Position numbers and translations under genes: made by a program. DNA of 49,558 bases from positions 1 through 49,558 of the forward strand of contig JAGCYC010000007.1 in NCBI GenBank assembly GCA_017961015.1, read 5' to 3'. Below, one piece after another: positions 1 to 8,987 of this stretch (position 1 is its first letter; the number at the start of each line of letters is the position of its first letter). The notes under the pieces were generated by a model. It saw nothing but the letters and a program-made list of their open reading frames with translations. It was not told the origin of the DNA and did no database searches. Source of the stretch: Bacteroidales bacterium (GTDB lineage: Bacteria; Bacteroidota; Bacteroidia; Bacteroidales; UBA932).

Positions 1-1
1 C

Positions 2-730
2 GCTGTGGCCGGTTTTTCGGAGAACAACAATCTCTCCCTGGAAAAGGCCACGGGGGAGTACTGCTTCATAGTGAACGACGACACCCTCATCGAGGCCGAT
101 GTAATAGGCGACCTGGTGAAGGATATGGAAAAGCTGGGCCCCGGCGTTGCCGCCGTCCAGCCAAAGATAGTCTTTCCCGACGGCAAGGTCCAGACCTGCG
201 GCCGAGATCCCTGGACGCCCTGGCGCTACGTAAGGCACTATCTTCACTGCGTGGATGAAGCCCGTCCCGGGCCTTTCAGTATGAAGGAGGGGCTTTTCCG
301 CAGCTACACCCTCAACGGGGCCTGTTTCCTTGCCCGCCGCGAGGCTTTCCGCCAGGCAGGCTGGTTTGACGCCCGCTATTTCTTCACTCCGGAAGACATA
401 GCCCTCGGCCACCGCTTCAATGAGCTGGGTTATGAGGTTTGGGCCGATGCCGATGTGCGCATCATCCACAAAGCCGGAGGCAGTTCCTCTGCGATGGAGC
501 CTGCCATAAAACCGGCGCGCGTCGCCGGCGCTCTGCTCTTCTACGGGCACCGCATTCCGCTTGGCTGCTTTATCTGGTGTTTTGAGGCCCTCAGGTGCCT
601 CAGGCACATTTTCCACCGTGACTCCACAGAATACAAAACCGCCCGCAACGTGATGCGGACGGTCTTTTCCGGTAAAACTCCAAAGGAGGTATTTATATCC
701 TGTGGCGGTGCACCCGGAGTCCGTAAGTAG
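2..730 (+). CDS. Glycosyltransferase family 2, 5'-truncated by window edge
   Basis: C-terminal 242 codons of a GT-A fold family 2 glycosyltransferase; the frame is open to the window edge, so the true start lies upstream. The first residues (AGFSENNNLS) match the GxxxNNN nucleotide-sugar loop, and FIVNDDTLI is the metal-binding DxD-type motif that follows. CFLARREAF and FTPEDIALGHRFNELGYEVW form the acceptor-side region with the conserved E-D pair of rhamnosyl/hexosyl transferases of this class. It probably transfers a sugar from an NDP donor at the cytoplasmic face during surface polysaccharide synthesis. The donor and acceptor cannot be read from sequence. The last 38 nt overlap the convergent fucP gene. 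A second, separate family 2 enzyme lies at 37722-38591. Confidence 0.85.
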   Translation, partial: AVAGFSENNNLSLEKATGEYCFIVNDDTLIEADVIGDLVKDMEKLGPGVAAVQPKIVFPDGKVQTCGRDPWTPWRYVRHYLHCVDEARPGPFSMKEGLFRSYTLNGACFLARREAFRQAGWFDARYFFTPEDIALGHRFNELGYEVWADADVRIIHKAGGSSSAMEPAIKPARVAGALLFYGHRIPLGCFIWCFEALRCLRHIFHRDSTEYKTARNVMRTVFSGKTPKEVFISCGGAPGVRK

Positions 731-1997
731 CTATCACCACAAAACACAGCAGCGGCAGTACGAAGCTCAGGTTTACTGCAGGGAAACCTGCAATGCTGCC
801 CCTGTCTATTATCATTGCCTGAACAGGAGGCAGGACCGAGCCGCCCAGTATGGCCATTATAAGGCCGGCTGCCCCGAACTTGGCGTCTTCTCCCAGGCCG
901 TCCAGTGCAATCCCGTAGATGGTGGGGAACATCAGGGACATACAGGCGCTCACGGCCACCAGGCAGTACAGCCCGGCCACTCCCTTGAGGAAGATTACTC
1001 CCAGTACGCAGACTATGCCTCCGAATGCGAAGCTGTACAGCAGCTTGCCCGGTGAGAAGAACTTCATAAGGTAGGTGCACACGAAGCGGGATGCGCAGAA
1101 GATAATCATAGCGGCTATGTTGTAGCGCTGTGAGAGAACCTCGGCATCTATCTCGCTCATTCCCTTTTCCATAAATATGCGCGTCCCGTACTGGATGATG
1201 AAGGTCCAGCACATAATCTGTACGCCCACATAGAAGAACTGGGTGAGCACGCCCTCGCGGTAGCGGGGGAGCCCCAGCAGGTGCCTTATGGCCTGCCCGG
1301 CGTTCTTGCTTTCCTCTTCCTTCACCCGCGGCATCTTCATCAGAAGTATAAGCAGGAACATCACCGCTATCACCAGGCCGATGACCACGTACGGGGCTAT
1401 CAGTATGCCAAGGTCGCTCTGGCGCACGGCCTCGAACTCTTCCGGAGGCAGGGCGGCCCTTTCGGCCGAACTGAGTGGATTCAGCCTTGCCTGGATGAAG
1501 TTCATCGCCACGAACATACCGCAGAGCGAGCCTATGGGGTTGAAGGACTGGGCGAAGTTAAGCCTCCGGGTTGCCGATTGCGGATCTCCCATCGCAAGGA
1601 TGTAGGGATTGGCGCTGGTTTCCAGGAAACTGAGCCCGCAGGTTAGGATGAAGTAGGCTGCCAGGAATGGCCAGTAGCTGCCGGTAGACCTTGCCGCAAT
1701 GAAGAGGAAGGCTCCTGTCGCATACAGCCCCAGGCCCATCAGGATGCCGCTTTTGTAGGAGAAGCGGCGGATGAAGATGGCCGCCGGGAGCGCCATCGCG
1801 AAGTAACCGCCGTAGAATGCCACCTGGGTAAGTGTACCCTGGGTGACGCTCATACGGAATATCTTCGAGAAGGCTTTCACCATAGGGTTGGTGATGTCGT
1901 TGGCGAAGCCCCACAGCGCAAAGCAGGCGGTAATCAGTATAAAGGGCAGCAGGTAGTTCACCCCCTGGTATTTCAGTATCGACGCTTTATTCTGCAT
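693..1997 (-). CDS. fucP: L-fucose:H+ symporter (FHS-family MFS permease)
   Basis: 434 residues with 12 hydrophobic segments. The FHS signature FALWGFANDITNPMV near residue 26 and GLSFLETSANPYI near residue 125 match FucP; the Glu in the latter corresponds to the proton-coupling acidic residue of E. coli FucP. The role is uptake of L-fucose (possibly also L-galactose) across the inner membrane. It lies 204 nt downstream of fucI on the same strand. I see no good TAnnTTTG box in the spacer, so it is probably read through from fucI. The spacer holds palindromes that could process or attenuate the message. Start ATG at 1997. FHS permeases also include glucose/galactose and GlcNAc transporters, but the neighbouring fucI favours fucose. 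Confidence 0.85.
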   Translation of the reverse strand: MQNKASILKYQGVNYLLPFILITACFALWGFANDITNPMVKAFSKIFRMSVTQGTLTQVAFYGGYFAMALPAAIFIRRFSYKSGILMGLGLYATGAFLFIAARSTGSYWPFLAAYFILTCGLSFLETSANPYILAMGDPQSATRRLNFAQSFNPIGSLCGMFVAMNFIQARLNPLSSAERAALPPEEFEAVRQSDLGILIAPYVVIGLVIAVMFLLILLMKMPRVKEEESKNAGQAIRHLLGLPRYREGVLTQFFYVGVQIMCWTFIIQYGTRIFMEKGMSEIDAEVLSQRYNIAAMIIFCASRFVCTYLMKFFSPGKLLYSFAFGGIVCVLGVIFLKGVAGLYCLVAVSACMSLMFPTIYGIALDGLGEDAKFGAAGLIMAILGGSVLPPVQAMIIDRGSIAGFPAVNLSFVLPLLCFVVIATYGLRVHRHRI

Positions 1998-2012
1998 TGT
2001 TTTCCTTCATTT

Positions 2013-2098
2013 GAGAAGATAAGTGTAACTCCTGAACCGTCGCTTCGCGACCCCTCCCATCAAGTGTCTGTGGGCTAGGGAGTTACGACTTATCTCCT
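2013..2098. repeat. Imperfect inverted repeat between fucI and fucP
   Basis: Left arm 2013-2032 (contains AAGATAAGTGTAACTCC) and right arm 2079-2098 (contains GGAGTTACGACTTATCT) are near-perfect inverted copies about 17 nt long. They flank a GC-rich stretch that includes the palindrome GTCGCTTCGCGAC. The related GCGAAGCGAC recurs at 2135-2145. It looks like a REP-type or small mobile palindromic element. In the fucP transcript it would form a long hairpin in the leader. Confidence 0.55.
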
Positions 2099-2143
2099 TC
2101 ATTCGTTGAACAATTGTTCTATGGTATTTTCGGAGCGAAGCGA

Positions 2144-2219
2144 CCCAGGGGGTCCGGGGGATTAGGCCCCCGGGTCAAAAGGAGCCCCCTGGGCCCGTTG
2201 TTCATTTTTTGAACAACGG
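2144..2219. repeat. Nested GC-rich hairpins at the 3' end of fucI
   Basis: Outer stem CCCAGGGGG (2144-2152) pairs with CCCCCTGGG (2185-2193). Inner stem CCGGGGG (2154-2160) pairs with CCCCCGG (2167-2173). A separate perfect 10-bp stem, 2195-2204 with 2210-2219 and a T5 loop, straddles the fucI stop codon. There is no U-run, so it is not a classical intrinsic terminator on either strand. It may stabilise the fucI 3' end, attenuate fucP, or be a REP-like repeat. A further perfect palindrome, GAACAATTGTTC, lies at 2108-2119. Confidence 0.55.
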
Positions 2220-3974
2220 CCCATAGGCTTGGCAGGCGCGGTAATCGGCGCCTTCGGGATCCATTCCGAAAGCACGCCAGGAGGCGGGACGGAAGATGTC
2301 GTCTTCGGGTACGTTGTGCATACACACGGGTATGCGGAGCATAGAGGCCAGGGTGATGAGGTCTGCACCCACGTGGCCGTAGACGATGGCGCCGTGGTTG
2401 GCACCCCAGCTGTTCATTACGCTGTAGACATCCTTGAAAGGAGCCCTGGAGGCATCCAGGCGGGGGGCGAACCAGGTGGTAGGCCAGCCTTTGTCGGTGC
2501 GGTCGTCAAGGATCTTGTGCTGGGCGGGATCGATTTCCACGGTCCAGCCTTCGGCAAGCTGCAGCACGGGGCCCAGGTTCTTCACTATGTTCATCCTTAT
2601 CATCGTGCAGGGCATACCGCCGCGGGAAAGGAACTTGGAGGAGAAGCCGCCGCCGCGGAAGTACTCACGGTTGGCAGGCACCCATACGGTGGCGTCCAGG
2701 CAGGCATCGGCCTCTTCCTGAGAGATTTCCCAGAAGGGCTTCATTGCGGGTTTGCCGTCCTTGAGGCAGCGTCCGCTGCCGTCCAGCGAGGCTGCACCGG
2801 AGTTGATAAGGTGGATGATTCCGTTTGCGGCCTGGCCTTCGAGGGGCTTGCCGGTGACGCGTTTGACGGCGTCGGGGCTCCAGTAGGTCCTTACATCGGC
2901 AAAGATGGCGGGACCCTGCGACACCAGGTGGCCCAGCAGCATTGCGACGCCGTTCAGGGAGTCGTTCTCGGTGGCCAGGACGAAGGGTTTGCGAACGCCG
3001 TTCCAGTCGAAGGAAGAGTTCAGGATGGCCTCGGCAAAATCACCGTTGGGATAGAAGTCTGTCCACTGCCTCTGGCCCTGGAAACCGCCCAGGATGGCGT
3101 TGTGGCCAAGGGCTTCCTCTCCGAAGCCCAGCTCCTTGAGCTTGGGATTGCCCTGGAGCAGGTCGCGGATGATGATGGCCATCTTGATGGCGAATTCCCA
3201 GTCCTTGTCCTTTTCTTCGCGGCTCTTCTTGAGGTCCTCGCGGTTGCACATATCCTCGTACTCCTTGCAATGGACCTTGGCCCAGGCAAGGGCTTTCTCG
3301 AATTCCTCGTGGTCGTAGATGCCGCGTTCCATACGGCGGATAATCTCCACCTCGTCTATGCCTTCGCAGCGCATTCCCAGGTAGTCTTCGAAGAAGTCGG
3401 GATTCACGATGGAACCGGCTATGCCCATACAGACTGCACCTATCGAGAGATAGGACTTACCCCTCATACAGGCGGCTGCGACGGCGGTGCGGGCAAAGCG
3501 GAGGAGCTTTTCGCGCACGTCGGCGGGGATGCTGCGGTTATCGGCATCCTGGACGTCGTGGCCGTATATCCCGAAGGCGGGAAGGCCTTTCTGGGCGTGG
3601 GCGGCAAGCACGGCTGCAAGATATACGGCGCCGGGCCTTTCGGTTCCGTTGAAGCCCCAGACTGCCTTTATGGTGTGGGGATCCATATCCATCGTTTCAC
3701 TGCCGTAGCACCAGCAGGGGGTGACGGTGATGGTCACGGCAACGCCTTCGCGGGCGAACTTTTCCGCGCAGGCGGCGGTTTCGGCCACGCGGCCGATGGT
3801 GGTGTCTGCGATTACGCATTCCACGGGGGAACCGTCGGGATAGCGGAGTTCCTTGCTTATGAGTTCCGCTACGCTCAGGGCCATTCCCATAGTCTGGTCC
3901 TCGAGGGATTCGCGTACACCGTTCATTCGCCCGTCAATGGTGGGCCTGATGCCGATTTTGGGGTATTTGCTCAT
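2202..3974 (-). CDS. fucI: L-fucose isomerase
   Basis: 590 residues, full length for FucI (E. coli 591). Near-identity is visible through PKIGIRP at the N-terminus, [17 protein letters not shown] and [15 protein letters not shown]. The metal and catalytic residues are all present: Glu in ATENDSLNG, Asp in [12 protein letters not shown] and His in SWGANHG. It converts L-fucose to L-fuculose in the cytoplasm with Mn2+, and members often also act on D-arabinose. No fuculokinase is seen in the window; a RhaD-type aldolase is encoded at 42326. It has its own promoter at 4015-4045. Start ATG at 3974. The opposite strand also has a long open frame, which is a shadow. Confidence 0.97.
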   Translation of the reverse strand: MSKYPKIGIRPTIDGRMNGVRESLEDQTMGMALSVAELISKELRYPDGSPVECVIADTTIGRVAETAACAEKFAREGVAVTITVTPCWCYGSETMDMDPHTIKAVWGFNGTERPGAVYLAAVLAAHAQKGLPAFGIYGHDVQDADNRSIPADVREKLLRFARTAVAAACMRGKSYLSIGAVCMGIAGSIVNPDFFEDYLGMRCEGIDEVEIIRRMERGIYDHEEFEKALAWAKVHCKEYEDMCNREDLKKSREEKDKDWEFAIKMAIIIRDLLQGNPKLKELGFGEEALGHNAILGGFQGQRQWTDFYPNGDFAEAILNSSFDWNGVRKPFVLATENDSLNGVAMLLGHLVSQGPAIFADVRTYWSPDAVKRVTGKPLEGQAANGIIHLINSGAASLDGSGRCLKDGKPAMKPFWEISQEEADACLDATVWVPANREYFRGGGFSSKFLSRGGMPCTMIRMNIVKNLGPVLQLAEGWTVEIDPAQHKILDDRTDKGWPTTWFAPRLDASRAPFKDVYSVMNSWGANHGAIVYGHVGADLITLASMLRIPVCMHNVPEDDIFRPASWRAFGMDPEGADYRACQAYGPLFKK

Positions 3975-4014
3975 TGTTTATGATTTTGATTGGTTTATTC
4001 GTTTTTGTGTCCTG

Positions 4015-4045
4015 CTAAGATAGCGCTAAATTTCTGAAATGCAAA
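4015..4045 (-). promoter_or_regulatory. Bacteroidota promoter for fucI
   Basis: On the minus strand TTTG (4045-4042) is followed after 19 nt by TATCTTAG (4022-4015), close to the TAnnTTTG -7 consensus. It leaves a leader of about 36 nt before the fucI ATG at 3974. The fucI-fucP pair can therefore be transcribed independently of the GH89 gene. Confidence 0.6.
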
Positions 4046-4072
4046 GATTCTTGCAGGGTATATTGTGAAGAA

Positions 4073-6850
4073 TCATTGCTTACGGAGTAGTCCAATCCGG
4101 CAAAAGACCGGAAAGTGGTCCGACAGGGCCGTGGTGCTGTCGGTGAGGACGGAGCATTCGGAGAATTGGACGGGGGCGGCGCTTTTGAGGGCGAAAATGT
4201 AGTCTATACATTTTTGGGGATTGTCCGTGGAATATGTGAATTCCTCTCCAGTAAGCCGGGTCCAGTCCTTTTCGAGAAGGGCGATGGTTTTGCTGTCCGG
4301 GATGGCGTTCATGTCGCCGCACAAAATGACCGGCTTGGAGCAGCCGACGTACCTTTGGTTGAACCATCGGCTCATCAGGCGCACCTGCTCCAGCTGTGCC
4401 TGCTTTCCCACATGGTCCAGATGGGCCGATGCAAACACGCATGAGGCCGTTTCCACCACGGCGGCGCTGCGAGGCTCGGCGCCGTCGGCCTTGGGCAGGG
4501 GAATGGTTCCCCTCCACAGGATGGGTTCCCGCGAGAGGATGCCGTTTCCGTAGGCACCGCCGGCAAAATCCAGGGCACGGGCGAAGTGAAAGTCCAGGCC
4601 TCCGGCAGCGAGGGAGAGCTCCTCCAGCTGAAAAACCGGGTGCCGCCGGTTGCAGCTGTCCAGCTCGTTAAGGCTCACGAGAACCGCTCCGGAGTCTTTG
4701 ATGAGCTGCGCTATATCCCCAAGGCTGTTCCCGCCGTATTTGGAGAATACGCCCACGTTGTATGTCATTATGGAAATGGTGTCGTTTTCACGCGGTATCG
4801 AGACCTTTGTGACCAGCTCTTTTTCCAGTGCCGAGCATTCCCTGTCAAAAGCCTCCTGGTCGAATGGACGGCCTTCGTCCATGGCCTTCAGGACACTTCC
4901 GGTGAACAGTTCCCAGCGCTTTGAATAATAGCCTGAAATAAGCCCGTTCCAAACGCGGGAGGCATAGTCGTTAAGGTTCTGTGCCGTTCCCCAGGTGGTT
5001 ATAAGGTGGAAGGCATTGTGACGGTAATAATATTTTTCCTCTGGTGAAGCCGCCCAGCTTTCGGCATCCCTAAGCCACTTGTCCAGACGGAACCGGGGAA
5101 GCTCGCCGGCAAGGCAGTCCAGGTCTTCCAGAAGAGTGTGCATCTGTTTTGCCACACTTCGGGCCCGTGCCTTGTCGCCTTTGCGGTAGGCTTCGGTGAA
5201 GGAATCGCGGAGCGGGGCAAAGCGGTTGGCGAGTACCTGTATTCCAAGGGTGACGACATCGGCCCGGTTAGCGCCGGGGCAGTTCCTCAGGCGTTTGAAA
5301 AGGCGTTCGAGGGAGGCAGGGTTATACGGAGTGTGGTGAATGACACGCCAGTCGTGAAAGCCGTCAAGGCAGGGCCTTCCGCAAAGGAGCGGCCCTTCGG
5401 ATATGCTGCCCCTCAGGTAAATGCTGTCGGCCAGGTCTTTCCAGAAACCTTCAGGAGCGCCGTGCAGGAGGTCTTCCCGCGAGAGCCATTCGTCGTCGGT
5501 GATGCCGGTGTTCCAGGCGCGGGAGAGCACGTATTCGTACATCCATCGGTTTATTCCGAATCCTTCCAGGGTGCAGCCGATACCCTGGGCGCCGCCTTTT
5601 GAGAGGGCGTCGCTCATTCGGGCGGCTTCCTTCCGGAAAGGGCCCGCAAGGCGCGTGTTGCCCCCGAAATTGCCAAGGTAGCAGAAGATGTAGGGCTGCC
5701 CGTGGAAACAGTTGGTGAGTTCCCAGACGGGCGTGTGCTCGGTGTAGTAGTCAAGCAGCGTTACCCGGCCTTTGGGAATTGCAGTGAGGTAGGCACGCAC
5801 GTTTTCCTCTGTCCAGTGGCGGCGGTCGTAGTGGAACATCCACCCCATCTGGAGCCATTCGGCGGCGGGGTCGGAGGAGGCTACGCTTTCGTAGGCTCTG
5901 CGCCCGTATGAGGCAAGTTCCTCCGGTTCCCAGGACGGGGGATCCACCTCGTTGAAAAGGTCGAAGCCGTAGACATGGTCGGTACCGTATTTTTTGGTCT
6001 GGATTTCCAGAAATGCCTTTTGGATAACGGGGTACAGGCTGTCTTCCGGGGACAGGAAGTACGGAAGGTTTTCCTTGCCGAAGCCTCCCCAGTGGTCTAT
6101 TGCGGTGATTTGTGCCTGCGGGAACAGATGTTTCAGCTGAGCCGGGACATGTCCTGCAAAGGCGGGAAGCACGGGCCGCATTCCGAGCTCGCGTTCGCGG
6201 CGAAGAATCTTCTTTTGCAGGGCCTGTTGCCCGTCTATCCAGCCCTTGGGCAGGGGTCCGTCCACACCGTCGATGTTGCACATCCGGTGCCAGGGGAGGT
6301 GTGCAGGCCCTGTGAACCAGGAACGGATATCAGTGTCGTCAATGCCGAATTGTCTCCACACCTCCAGCTGTACTGCCTCCGCTCCGGTGCTGGCAAGCGG
6401 CATGTTCACCCCATTCAGGGCCATCCAGTCTATGAGTCTTTCCCACTCTTTCCAGCGCCACCAGGGCATGGTATAGCCGAAGGTGCAGTAGTTAAGGAAA
6501 AAGCGTTTGGGTACCAGAGCCGTTCCACTCACCGGCGCTGGTACAGCCGGCTGGAGCTGCGGAAGGCATACCTCGTCCTCTGCGTCCCAGGAAACGGAGC
6601 TGTGGCAGTAGTCGTTAAGGTAGCGGTTCAGGCCAACGGCCATGGCGCTGGCTGTGCTTCCTTCAACTACAAGCTTCTTTCCTTCGGTGAGGATGCGGTA
6701 GCATTCTGCAGTGTCCCGGATCTGGCGGAGCACTATATTATATTGTGGTGCGATGCGGGCGGCAAGCCCCGCTGCGGCTTTTTCGGCAGGGGTTTGGCAG
6801 GATACTGCGACAATGGCAATCAGGGCGCTCAGAAGCAGGATTTTTCGCAT
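4073..6850 (-). CDS. Secreted GH89 alpha-N-acetylglucosaminidase fused to an EEP phosphodiesterase/nuclease domain
   Basis: 925 residues from the ATG at 6850. That start is chosen because it gives a clean lipoprotein signal (MRKILLLSALIAIVAVSC); the longer frame to 6928 adds a non-signal prefix. Residues about 30-690 are a NAGLU/GH89 enzyme: NYCTFGYTMPWWRWKEWE, FDLFNEVDPPSW with one catalytic Glu, and GIGCTLEGFGIN with the other. Residues about 692-925 are a complete EEP domain: MTYNVG, LNELD, SAHLDH, GDMNAIPD, IDYIF and SDHFPV, so all metal and catalytic positions look intact. GH89 removes terminal alpha-linked GlcNAc (heparan ends, class III mucin GlcNAc-alpha-1,4-Gal). The EEP partner implies phosphodiester or phosphomonoester cleavage on the same substrate. 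The reading frame is uninterrupted, so the fusion is not a simple frameshift artefact. Confidence 0.9.
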   Translation of the reverse strand: MRKILLLSALIAIVAVSCQTPAEKAAAGLAARIAPQYNIVLRQIRDTAECYRILTEGKKLVVEGSTASAMAVGLNRYLNDYCHSSVSWDAEDEVCLPQLQPAVPAPVSGTALVPKRFFLNYCTFGYTMPWWRWKEWERLIDWMALNGVNMPLASTGAEAVQLEVWRQFGIDDTDIRSWFTGPAHLPWHRMCNIDGVDGPLPKGWIDGQQALQKKILRRERELGMRPVLPAFAGHVPAQLKHLFPQAQITAIDHWGGFGKENLPYFLSPEDSLYPVIQKAFLEIQTKKYGTDHVYGFDLFNEVDPPSWEPEELASYGRRAYESVASSDPAAEWLQMGWMFHYDRRHWTEENVRAYLTAIPKGRVTLLDYYTEHTPVWELTNCFHGQPYIFCYLGNFGGNTRLAGPFRKEAARMSDALSKGGAQGIGCTLEGFGINRWMYEYVLSRAWNTGITDDEWLSREDLLHGAPEGFWKDLADSIYLRGSISEGPLLCGRPCLDGFHDWRVIHHTPYNPASLERLFKRLRNCPGANRADVVTLGIQVLANRFAPLRDSFTEAYRKGDKARARSVAKQMHTLLEDLDCLAGELPRFRLDKWLRDAESWAASPEEKYYYRHNAFHLITTWGTAQNLNDYASRVWNGLISGYYSKRWELFTGSVLKAMDEGRPFDQEAFDRECSALEKELVTKVSIPRENDTISIMTYNVGVFSKYGGNSLGDIAQLIKDSGAVLVSLNELDSCNRRHPVFQLEELSLAAGGLDFHFARALDFAGGAYGNGILSREPILWRGTIPLPKADGAEPRSAAVVETASCVFASAHLDHVGKQAQLEQVRLMSRWFNQRYVGCSKPVILCGDMNAIPDSKTIALLEKDWTRLTGEEFTYSTDNPQKCIDYIFALKSAAPVQFSECSVLTDSTTALSDHFPVFCRIGLLRKQ

Positions 6851-6868
6851 CGGCTCAATTTTTTTCGG

Positions 6869-6876
6869 TAAAGATA
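6869..6876 (-). promoter_or_regulatory. Possible -7 box for the GH89-EEP gene
   Basis: TATCTTTA on the minus strand, 18 nt upstream of the ATG at 6850, matches seven of eight positions of TAnnTTTG including the two free ones. No clear -33 box is seen at the expected distance. It lies in the 112-nt region shared with the divergent BACON gene. Confidence 0.35.
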
Positions 6877-6897
6877 ACACAAATTGAAAATAATTGC

Positions 6898-6905
6898 TAA
6901 ATTTG
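6898..6905 (+). promoter_or_regulatory. -7 box for the BACON/DUF4623 lipoprotein gene
   Basis: TAAATTTG is an exact TAnnTTTG match, 57 nt upstream of the ATG at 6963. The -33 side is weak. The direct-repeat operator candidate at 6913-6930 begins 7 nt downstream, so a bound protein would sit on the transcription start. Confidence 0.55.
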
Positions 6906-6912
6906 TACGCAA

Positions 6913-6930
6913 TACCACAGTGTACCACAC
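6913..6930 (+). promoter_or_regulatory. Direct-repeat operator candidate, copy 1
   Basis: TACCACAG-TG-TACCACAC is two 8-mers with a 10-bp period. The same gene-sense pattern occurs at 30162-30145 (CACCACAG-AA-CACCACAG) and 31314-31297 (AAACACAG-CA-CACCACAG). All three lie between a TAnnTTTG box and the start codon of a gene of the glycan locus. The factor is unknown; the GntR protein at 8988-10013 is the obvious local candidate, though GntR dimers usually prefer palindromes. Confidence 0.55.
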
Positions 6931-6962
6931 TTGAAAATGATTAAAAACCAATACTGTTTATT

Positions 6963-8924
6963 ATGAAAAAATTCATCTACGCTTCTTTCGCTATTGCGCT
7001 TGGCCTGCTTGCGTTCAGCTGCGCAAAGTATGACGACACCGAGCTGAAAAGCAAGGTGAACGCCCTCACCGATGAAGTGAACACCGTCAAGGCCAACCAG
7101 AAGGCTTTGGATGCAGTGCTCGAGGTCTGGAAGGCCGGAGGTTATGTCCAGAGCATAGACAACTCGGTTCCCGGACAACACACCATCACCTTCTACGGCG
7201 AAAACGGCAAGTCGGTCGTAATCTATGACGGCGACTCTTTTTTTAAGAGTGTGGTAAAGGATGCCGACGGCGTCACTTTCACCCTCACGGACGAAACCAC
7301 TTTCACCATTCCTTTCGCCAAGTCATTCAAGCTTGTCATTGAAACTACCACTGCTGCGGCCCAGGACGGCGCAGTCCTTGAGTTCCCTTACACGGTGAAC
7401 GGCAAAAACGCCTCCACGGTAGTGGATGCCTTTGCATCGGGCAGCTACGGTGTGAACGTGACCGATGAAAAGGTGATTGTGAATGTCCCGGACCCTGCCA
7501 CCACCGGAAAGGTGCTCGTGTGGGCCCAGAACGGCGAAGGCCTGTTCTCCATGGTTAAACTCGACTTCACCCTGGAGGGAAAAGTTACTGTGGTAACCGC
7601 CCAGGACGACCTTCTCACCATCGCCCCCGGTGTCACAAGCTTTGACATAGCTCTTGTTTCCAACGTGGACATCAAGATAGACCAGCCCACGGAATCCTGG
7701 GTGAGCGTCACCCTCACCAGGGCCAGCTACACCTGCACCCTTTCCCTGCAGCCCAACACGACAAACGCTCCCCGTGAGGCCACGCTCATAGTTCGCCGCA
7801 TGGACGACCTCAGCCAGGTCCAGTCCATAAAGATTGTACAGCTTTGTTCCGGCGTATATGTGAGCAAGCTGTGGGAACTCGTTGCCCCCGATGCCAGCAC
7901 TTCCTGGACTACCAAATACCTGAATGCCGCCGCAGGCTGCGACCGTAACGTGGCAATTGACGGCGAGAATGTCTATATTGCCGAATTTGCTGCAAACAGC
8001 AAGAATGTCTTTGCCATAGACATTGCAAACACCACCTCCGAGGCCGCCTCTTACAAGACCCTCCCTAACGGAACCATCACTGGCACCGGCGCCAACGGTA
8101 TCAATGTTTCCTGCGCCCGCATAGTCAAGAAGAACAACGGAGATCCCGTTCTTGTAGTAGGACATCTTGGCGAAACCGCCGAAACCGGCGGACACAGGCT
8201 CTACGTCTATGACAACGGCCTGGACCAGGATCCTTCCGTAACTCAGTTCTCGACCTGGAACGCATCCCGCTTCGGCGATACCTTCACCTTCTACGGCACC
8301 TACGAGAAGTGCATCCTGTTCACCGCTCCCATGAATCCCAACGGTATAAAGACCGTTCCCTTCTCCAGCGGCCTGAGCAAGAGAACCGGCGCCTGGCTCA
8401 TGGGCTCCCTGAACACCGGCAGCCTGAATCCCTCGGTAGCTACCGGCTTTGCAACCTATTATCCTCTTCCCGACGATCCTAAAAGGGGAGTCATCGTGAA
8501 CCGCAGCTTCGGCCGCTGGCACACTGTTTCCACAACCTCCGACCCCTGGTCTGCTGAAGGCGCACTTACTCTCACCTCCGACAGGCTCGCTGCAAGATGG
8601 GACGGCGTTAACATCGGCGCCGGAACTGCCGGATACAACTTCATAACCTTCAAGGGCAAGCGGTATGTGATTTACGCCTGCCGCGAGGAAGGCTTCAAGA
8701 AGGGCTATCTGGTAGTGAAGCAGGGTGAAACCACCGACGACTGGATTACCATCGTGAACAAGACCGCAACCGTGGCCGAAATAGAGTTCTCCGGCAACGG
8801 AATGGCCACCGGCAACGGCTCGGGCTGCGACGTGGCCGTATGGCAGAAAGAAAACAGCGTTCTCATTGCCATGGACATGCAGAACGTGGGCCTTGCCTGC
8901 TACCGCCTCACTGCGGAAGAGTAA
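6963..8924 (+). CDS. Surface lipoprotein with DUF4988-like, BACON and DUF4623-like regions
   Basis: 653 residues. A lipoprotein signal ends at LLAFSC, and the short coiled-coil-like ELKSKVNALTDEVNTVKANQ follows. Residues about 45-125 resemble the N-terminal DUF4988-type region of Bacteroidota surface proteins. Residues about 205-295 (ending SIKIVQL) look like a BACON domain. Residues about 305-653 are DUF4623-like and clearly paralogous to the C-terminus of the PUL lipoprotein at 17532-19550 (shared RNV-DGEN-YIAE, FKGKRYVIYA, QNVGL). It is probably an outer-membrane glycan-binding protein rather than an enzyme. It carries the same operator-like repeat as the main PUL promoter, which ties it to that regulon although it is separate and on the opposite strand. 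Confidence 0.75.
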   Translation: MKKFIYASFAIALGLLAFSCAKYDDTELKSKVNALTDEVNTVKANQKALDAVLEVWKAGGYVQSIDNSVPGQHTITFYGENGKSVVIYDGDSFFKSVVKDADGVTFTLTDETTFTIPFAKSFKLVIETTTAAAQDGAVLEFPYTVNGKNASTVVDAFASGSYGVNVTDEKVIVNVPDPATTGKVLVWAQNGEGLFSMVKLDFTLEGKVTVVTAQDDLLTIAPGVTSFDIALVSNVDIKIDQPTESWVSVTLTRASYTCTLSLQPNTTNAPREATLIVRRMDDLSQVQSIKIVQLCSGVYVSKLWELVAPDASTSWTTKYLNAAAGCDRNVAIDGENVYIAEFAANSKNVFAIDIANTTSEAASYKTLPNGTITGTGANGINVSCARIVKKNNGDPVLVVGHLGETAETGGHRLYVYDNGLDQDPSVTQFSTWNASRFGDTFTFYGTYEKCILFTAPMNPNGIKTVPFSSGLSKRTGAWLMGSLNTGSLNPSVATGFATYYPLPDDPKRGVIVNRSFGRWHTVSTTSDPWSAEGALTLTSDRLAARWDGVNIGAGTAGYNFITFKGKRYVIYACREEGFKKGYLVVKQGETTDDWITIVNKTATVAEIEFSGNGMATGNGSGCDVAVWQKENSVLIAMDMQNVGLACYRLTAEE

Positions 8925-8948
8925 TACACACGTGTGAAAGACTTCATA

Positions 8949-8979
8949 GAGGGCGGTCCTTCGGGGCCGCTCTTTTTTT
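8949..8979 (+). terminator. Rho-independent terminator after the BACON lipoprotein gene
   Basis: A GC-rich stem with TTCG loop (GAG..CGGTCC-TTCG-GGGCCGCTC, small bulge on the 5' arm) is followed by seven T residues at 8973-8979. It separates this gene from the convergent PUL operon ending at 8988. Confidence 0.8.
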
Positions 8980-8987
8980 GAGAAAAA

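Noticed and set aside
2229-3983. 584-codon open frame on the plus strand
   Set aside because: It is the antisense shadow of fucI; its composition is Gly/His/Val-rich, with no domain, and fucI is unmistakable.
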